Shown here in pieces: positions 58,839 through 64,000 of a stretch of 64,000 nt of DNA. Position 1 is the stretch's first letter, and each line of letters opens with the position of its first letter. The stretch covers positions 84,342,012-84,406,011 of the forward strand of contig NC_087062.1 in assembly GCF_963678635.1 (NCBI RefSeq), read 5' to 3'. The translations under genes and the position numbers were made by a program. The stretch is from Symsagittifera roscoffensis (lineage: Eukaryota; Xenacoelomorpha; Acoela; Convolutidae). Under the pieces are notes generated by a model. The model saw only the letters and a program-made list of their open reading frames with translations. It had not been told where the DNA came from and did not search any database.

Positions 58839-61762
58839 ACAATAACAATAACCTTGTGAAATTGACAATAACCTTGTGCGTTTTTATGAGAGTTTGCTGT
58901 AAACATTATTGGTTTGCGTGGCTTTTGGTTAAAAACCATTTCATATGGTGACATTCCTAGAGTTGTCGTAATTTGTGAATTATATGCTAAGGGAAATAAT
59001 TTTACATCTGCTGACCATTCGGTGTATTTTGTATCATTTCCATTGATGATACATCTGAGATATTCTTGTAATGAACGGTTCATACCTTCGACTAAGCCGT
59101 TTGTCCAAGGTGCATGAGATGTACGTGGTTTGTGTTTGAAGTTATATAAATGACATAGTGTGATGATTTCATTATTTATGAATTCTGTACCGTTGTCTGT
59201 AACTAAAATTTCTGGTAGTCCAAATTTGGCTATCCAGTGTTCATAAAGCGTTGTGTAAGAGTAATAAGCGTTACAATGTGGTACTGGGTTAAGTGCTACA
59301 TAACGTGTAAATGCGTCAAAAATTACCATAATGTAGGAGTTTCCTTCTGGTGAGGGTGAAATTGGTCCTTTAGTATCAAATGAGATACGGTGGTTAAAGT
59401 ACAAACTTTGTCCTTTAAAATCTTGTTTTTGTGCTATTTGTTTTTGATTTGGGTAAGGTTTATTTAGTTGGCATACTATACAGTCATTGCATAGTACTTT
59501 TATCCAAATTGGTGCATTTGGGAAATAAAAATTTTGTATGAAATTTGAATATGTTTTCTCTGATCCAGAGTGTCCTTTAATATTTTGTGTATGTGAAATA
59601 TTAAAAGCTATGAGAATCATACTTAAAGGGAGACAGGGAACTGTAGATTCATTTAATTTATATTCCAAAAGGTCTGTATTTTCGTTAATTGTTGTGTTAT
59701 TAAATTTTCGAAAGTATCGGAGGAGTGTTTTGTTTCCTAAAATAGTTGAATCTGCCTCGACAGGTTTAGTTTTATATTTGTGCCATGATTTTAGTTGTCT
59801 AATTACCGGGTCAAGATTTTGATATTGTTTCAATGTTGAAATTGTAATTGTTTCTGTTGGGGGGAGAAAAATGTTTTCAATTTCTAATTTTGATAAGGGT
59901 ATTGTATCAAGTGGGTCATGGAGGTCAAAAACTTGATTTATTGTGTATTTTGAATCGTTTGTTTGTGGTCCTGATAAATTTATTTTATCAGTTAAGTTTT
60001 CTTTTTCAATTAGTGGAAAAAGATCTTTTTTAGGTGGGTGTTGTTTTATTCTTTTTTGTTGGGTGTTATTTTTTATCCATTGTGAATATGGGATTGGTTT
60101 AAAAGTTGATGTTCCAAGTAGGTCAACTTCATAGTGATTATTTTGACAATCTAAATAAAGTGGGAAATGTTGTAAACTATTTATCTGTGATTGTTCAACG
60201 TTAGTTTTTACTGCATATTTGCATTCCAATCGGGGTGATGTTTCATTTTCTGCAAGGTAGAATTTGATATTTTTGGGTATTTCAACTGTGGTTTTACGTG
60301 TAAGTAATTCCGGTGGCGTATTTCGACTTAAAGTGTCTGGTAATGCAAGATTTTTTCCTGCGGTCCAAACTATATGTAAGTTTGGGAATTTCATTAAAAT
60401 TAATTGAAATCTATAAACTCGGTGGTTTGGATTAGACTTTTGTGTAAAGAGAAAGATGATTGGTTTATGGTCTGTGAATAGAACTGTGGGATGTTTTGAT
60501 CCAAGTATCAGAAATTCATATTCTGTTAGTGTATATATTATGGCTGTACATTCTCTCATTAGAGTTGAGAGTCGTAGCTCTGCTTGAGTGAATAAGCGAG
60601 AATTTGCTGATATAAGGTTCATTTTATTTGTACCATTATGGGATTGTAATAATGCTGCGCCGATGCCAAAGTTCGAAGCATCGCACATTGCATAAAATGG
60701 TTGATTTGGATCTGGAATTGTGTTTGAAATTTGTTCAGTTAAGAGTTTCTTTATTTCTTCAAATCGTGCTTGATGTTCTGTATTCCATTCAAAATTATTT
60801 TGTTGTCTAAGTATATTATAGAATGGTCTTAGGTATAATTGCATTTTATAAACATATTTGCTTAAAAAATTTAACATTCCAAGGAATTCTTGGATTTTCT
60901 TTTTATTTGTTGGTGGTTGGAGTTTCTGAATAGCGTCAATGCGTGATTTTAATGGAGTGATTGTTTTTCGTTCTATATTATGTCCTAAGAATTTAACTCT
61001 TGTCAAGAAGAAGTGTGATTTATCAGGGGCGGCCTTCAGATTTTCGTTCTGAAGTATTTGGTGATATTGTTCTAAAACATTGAACATTTCTTCTTCAGTC
61101 TGTGATTGCATAAAAACATCGTCTAAATAGGTGATTACGTTTTTCTTGAGTATTAGTGGTCGAAAAATTTTGCTCATAAAAGCTGAAAATGCTGCTGGTC
61201 CTATGGATATTCCATAGAATAAGCGGTTGAATTCGTATTGTTGGTTTCCAATAACAAATTGTGTTAAACGTCGCGATTGTTCATCTAATGGCATTTGGTT
61301 ATATGCACTGTTCATATCTGCGGTTGTAAAGTATTTTCCGTTTATTTTTGTTAAAATAACTTGTATTGGTTCAATAGGCCAATTACACTTTGATTCATCT
61401 ATGAGTGAGTTGAGGTATCTAGCGTCGAGAACAATTTTTAATGATTCTCCTTTGGCTAGAATGATAACAGGGTTGATAAATGTGTTGCCTTTTGGTTGTT
61501 CTTCTTTATTTACTGGTGAGATAATGTTGTATTGTTCTAAAATGTCGAGTAATATGTTCACTTTATCGTGTAAGTGAATTGGTACTTTACTTGCTCTTTG
61601 TTTTTTGAAAACTGCGTCTGGTTTTAATGGGAGATGTAGTGATGAGCTAATTTTGCCAACATCAAATTTGGATGTTGCATAGACTGATGAATATTTGATT
61701 AGCTGTTTGGCTAATTTATCAAATTCGTCTTGTGTTATTTGTGAATGTTGGAAATTAAACAT
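58808..61762 (-). CDS. pol: Pol: reverse transcriptase, RNase H and integrase (984 codons, C-terminally truncated)
   Basis: One uninterrupted frame. RT: FTTADMNSAYNQMPL, FYGISIGPAAF, and catalytic YLDD at about residues 208-211. RT thumb and connection: FLGHNIERKTITP, EFLGMLNFLSKYV. RNase H: CDAS with Asp at about 361, RECTAI, LFTDHKP, then the DTLSRNTPPE end. Integrase: zinc region (GHSGSEKTY, CNDCIVCQ), and DDE residues at about 796 (SFDTKG), 856 (TDNGTEF) and 892 (NGLVEGMNR), spacing 59 and 35. The last ~20 residues come from the deletion junction and LTR; the GPY/F domain is lost. The frame upstream (61798 and beyond) is separated by a shift at a T-run (about 61851-61858), so the Met start is probably not the native start. 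Integrase function is doubtful; RT and RNase H look intact. Confidence 0.9.
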   Translation of the reverse strand: MFNFQHSQITQDEFDKLAKQLIKYSSVYATSKFDVGKISSSLHLPLKPDAVFKKQRASKVPIHLHDKVNILLDILEQYNIISPVNKEEQPKGNTFINPVIILAKGESLKIVLDARYLNSLIDESKCNWPIEPIQVILTKINGKYFTTADMNSAYNQMPLDEQSRRLTQFVIGNQQYEFNRLFYGISIGPAAFSAFMSKIFRPLILKKNVITYLDDVFMQSQTEEEMFNVLEQYHQILQNENLKAAPDKSHFFLTRVKFLGHNIERKTITPLKSRIDAIQKLQPPTNKKKIQEFLGMLNFLSKYVYKMQLYLRPFYNILRQQNNFEWNTEHQARFEEIKKLLTEQISNTIPDPNQPFYAMCDASNFGIGAALLQSHNGTNKMNLISANSRLFTQAELRLSTLMRECTAIIYTLTEYEFLILGSKHPTVLFTDHKPIIFLFTQKSNPNHRVYRFQLILMKFPNLHIVWTAGKNLALPDTLSRNTPPELLTRKTTVEIPKNIKFYLAENETSPRLECKYAVKTNVEQSQINSLQHFPLYLDCQNNHYEVDLLGTSTFKPIPYSQWIKNNTQQKRIKQHPPKKDLFPLIEKENLTDKINLSGPQTNDSKYTINQVFDLHDPLDTIPLSKLEIENIFLPPTETITISTLKQYQNLDPVIRQLKSWHKYKTKPVEADSTILGNKTLLRYFRKFNNTTINENTDLLEYKLNESTVPCLPLSMILIAFNISHTQNIKGHSGSEKTYSNFIQNFYFPNAPIWIKVLCNDCIVCQLNKPYPNQKQIAQKQDFKGQSLYFNHRISFDTKGPISPSPEGNSYIMVIFDAFTRYVALNPVPHCNAYYSYTTLYEHWIAKFGLPEILVTDNGTEFINNEIITLCHLYNFKHKPRTSHAPWTNGLVEGMNRSLQEYLRCIINGNDTKYTEWSADVKLFPLAYNSQITTTLGMSPYEMVFNQKPRKPIMFTANSHKNAQGYCQFHKVIVIVICNFSTREI

Positions 61763-61797
61763 CGTTAAAAATTTCTGTTGATTCTCTGTGTAGTTAT

Positions 61798-62735
61798 TTA
61801 TGTTGAATGTCGGTTTGAAATATGGGGTTTTTGTGAAATAATCCGTTTTTTTTTTTCGTTTCTTATTATATTATTTATGGATAATTCTTCATTAAGAATT
61901 GTGGATTGACAAATATCTAATAATTGGAGTAGATTATTTACGCGATATGCTTTTTCGTGTATTGGTGATATTGTAGCGTTGGTTTCGCAATAGCCTAAAT
62001 GTCCTAAAGGTAATGTTACTTGGTAAGGTGTGTTGTTGTATACATGTAAGGAAATAATATCGGAATTCGAGTTTTTCAAATATTTTATTGATGAGATTGT
62101 GATTTTGAAAAATTTATGAATAGGTTTGAATTCAAAATCTGACATATAAAATTTTTGTTTGTTTTGTTTTTTATCATATTGGTGAACTTGTTTTATTGAA
62201 AAATTGTATATGTTTCCTGATAGTGGTTTCAAGTGTTTTCTTTGTTGGTTATATATTGGATAGAATTTTGAAAAGAATGGTGGTTGTTTATTTAATCTTT
62301 GAAAAAATGTTAGGGATGTGTCTTTTGTTTTTGTATATTTATCTTTGATTAGTATTTTACTGTTCAAGATGTTGATTATTGGTATATATTTAGAGATAAA
62401 TGGTATTCCAATGATTTTGTGTTTAATATCAGTGATATGGAATATTTGTTTAAATGGTTTAGTTAAAATTTTATTTTGCTCCATTGTTCTTGTGGGAAGA
62501 AGAAATAATTGAATTTTTCCGTAGCTTATTAATGTTGATCCTTGTGCTGTTGCTAGTTTGCTGGAGGTTTCAAGAGGTGTTTGCTTTGGGTGTAAGGTTT
62601 TTATTTCATTCCATGTGGGAATGTTTATTATATTTTATTCTGCTCCTGAATCAATTAGAAAATCAATTTCAAGATCTGGTGGTTGAAATTCTTTGTTTCT
62701 TGGACTTTCTAAGAGAAATGGTATTGTCCAAATAA
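61798..62735 (-). pseudogene. Aspartic protease domain of copy 2
   Basis: The active site FLIDSGAE is encoded at about 62638-62670 and is followed directly by TAA (62635-62637), where copy 1 has TCA (Ser). The frame reopens and 62484-61798 encodes HKIIGIPFISKY and the long C-terminal extension up to NNLLQLLDICQS. The nonsense codon removes nearly all of the protease. A 4-base length difference near 62735 also disconnects it from Gag. Confidence 0.8.
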
Positions 62736-62740
62736 ATTTT

Positions 62741-64000
62741 TTATTTGGGTTGTTCTTTTTGTATATTTTGATAGATGTGGTTTGTATTTAAGCATTTTGT
62801 TTTGTCATTTTCATTGGATTGATTTGTAGTGTTAATTCCATTAGTTTCTTGCGTCGTTGGTGTGGAATGGATGGGTTCAATATAATAATTGTGAAGGAGT
62901 TCTGATTGATTTTCATATATGTGTGATGAAAATGGTTGTTCATATATGACAGGTTCATAGTCATTTTCGACTGCTATCATATTAATGGAGATAGTGTTTT
63001 CTGTTTCACTTTCTGAGTCTGATGATCCACAGTTTATTTGATTGAGTTGTAACGTATCATTTACTGTGTCATCAATACCTGGAGGGTCTGATGTTGTTTC
63101 TGGATTTGACTGTACTTGATTAATATGTCTTTGATGTTTAGGTGTACTGCTTCTGTGGCGATTATTAGAATTATTATAATGATTATTTTTCCGGTGTGGT
63201 GATTGGGAATAATTTCTATAACGATTATTATAACTTGAATGTCGATTTTGTGAATTATTTCGCGATCTATTTTGATAATTACTGTTTGATCTATTATATG
63301 AGTTATTTCTTGATCGATTGTTTGGATAATACTGATTTCGGTTGTCGGAATAGCTTCTATTTTGATTATTGGAATAGTTTCTATTTCTTTTATATGATGA
63401 GTTTCGTGACTGATTGTTCGGATAGTATCTATTTCTTGATTAGGAATTAGATCTAGAAACAAATTGTGTTGTGTTTGAATTAGATCTGGAGTAGTTATTT
63501 CTACTATTTGGTCTATTGTAGTGATTTTGTGACGAATTTTGTGTATTTCTTCGTTCTGGCGATCTTCCTCTATAACTTGAGTTATGTGGTGATTGATTTC
63601 TTGTATAATTTGTATTGTTCGGGAGTGGTTTTCCTGAACTGTTGTTGCTGTACACAGTTTTGTTCGGTAGATTTTGATCTTTTTTCATGTATTGATAGAA
63701 TGATTTATTTGGTTCTTTATATTTTTGAGGTTTATTTTGATTGTCTTGCTGTTTTTGTCTACATTCAGAAATACTATGTCCGTATCGTCGGCAATAATTA
63801 CACCATTTTTTGAAAGATGGTTTGCCTTTAAAGTTTGGGTGTTTTTCATAAATATTGAGTATTTCAGTGATTTTTTCAACGAGGTCTGTATCTGATTCCT
63901 GTATATTGTTGATATTTGTGGAATTTGTTTCAATTCGGTTAACATATTGTAATTTCAGATTTTCTGTTTCTTCGAGTTTCATTGTGATTTCTGCTTGTTC
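62741..64000 (-). pseudogene. gag: Gag C-terminal part of copy 2: zinc knuckle and Arg/Ser/Asn tail
   Basis: 63982-63440 encodes the capsid end (MKLEETENLKLQYVN) and an intact CCHC knuckle (CNYCRRYGHSISEC, about 63760-63802). A basic, repetitive Arg/Ser/Asn/Tyr-rich tail follows. A single TAA at 63440-63442 interrupts RSNS / SRNRYY; beyond it the same frame stays open (NRSRNNS-type repeats, then an acidic end with MIAVENDYEPVIYEQ) to 62741. The open frame 63462-63061 is an alternative reading of this repeat. The start of Gag lies outside the window. Confidence 0.8.

Larger units (their letters stand above)
58554..64000 (-). mobile_element. Second copy of the giant LTR element family, internally deleted and running off the window
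   Basis: It has the same LTR, pol and gag sequences as copy 1 in the same orientation. It lacks everything from the end of integrase to the middle of the 3' LTR, so the spacer, env and accessory ORFs (over 8 kb in copy 1) are gone. The 5' part lies beyond 64,000. The pol frame is far better preserved than in copy 1. Confidence 0.9.

Noticed and set aside
63061-63462. 133-codon Ile/Glu-rich frame
   Set aside because: It is a shadow reading of the Arg/Ser/Asn repeat of Gag; the Gag frame is open on both sides of its single stop and matches copy 1.

Overview
This is an AT-rich (about 30% GC by eye), gene-poor stretch of an animal-type eukaryotic nuclear genome, dominated by mobile elements and tandem repeats. 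An invertebrate is inferred from the retroelement types: an Env-bearing Ty3/gypsy LTR element and a CR1/Jockey-like non-LTR element. I cannot name the species. There is no bacterial-style gene organisation, rRNA cluster or CRISPR array, and I found no complete host gene. The best host-gene candidate is one exon at about 1.94-2.23 kb (minus) that would encode a secreted-peptide precursor.

Layout. 1-12.3 kb: AT-rich repeats built on an AATCGATTATAATC-like motif, two tandem arrays with monomers of about 165-170 bp, degenerate duplications and short inverted-repeat (MITE-like) elements. 12,302-31,699: one giant, degenerate LTR retrotransposon on the minus strand. It is 19.4 kb with 411-bp LTRs and a probable 4-bp target duplication. 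Its order 5' to 3' is LTR, primer-binding site, leader, two unknown ORFs, Gag, protease, a duplicated RT segment, RNase H, integrase, a Pro/Ser/Thr-rich ORF, an Env-like glycoprotein gene, a further unknown ORF, 3' UTR, LTR. 32.3-39.6 kb: a short GC-hairpin/17-bp-repeat element, then a foldback-like element whose right arm is about 82 copies of a 77-bp monomer with higher-order organisation. 39.6-51.8 kb: mostly non-coding, with duplications, MITEs, a tRNA-like remnant and a 200-bp assembly gap. 51.8-55.7 kb: a non-LTR retrotransposon (minus). 55.7-58.5 kb: nothing recognisable. 58,554-64,000: a second copy of the giant LTR element family (minus), running off the window. It keeps a long open RT-RNase H-integrase frame but has lost the end of integrase, the whole env region and part of its 3' LTR.

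Comparing the two LTR-element copies shows that the ancestral Gag, protease and pol were probably one continuous reading frame, interrupted by different stops and indels in each copy. The internal duplication in copy 1 and the deletion in copy 2 (which breaks inside a palindrome in the LTR) both look like reverse-transcriptase template switching. Neither copy is likely to be autonomous as assembled. Several indels fall in homopolymer runs, so some could be assembly errors.
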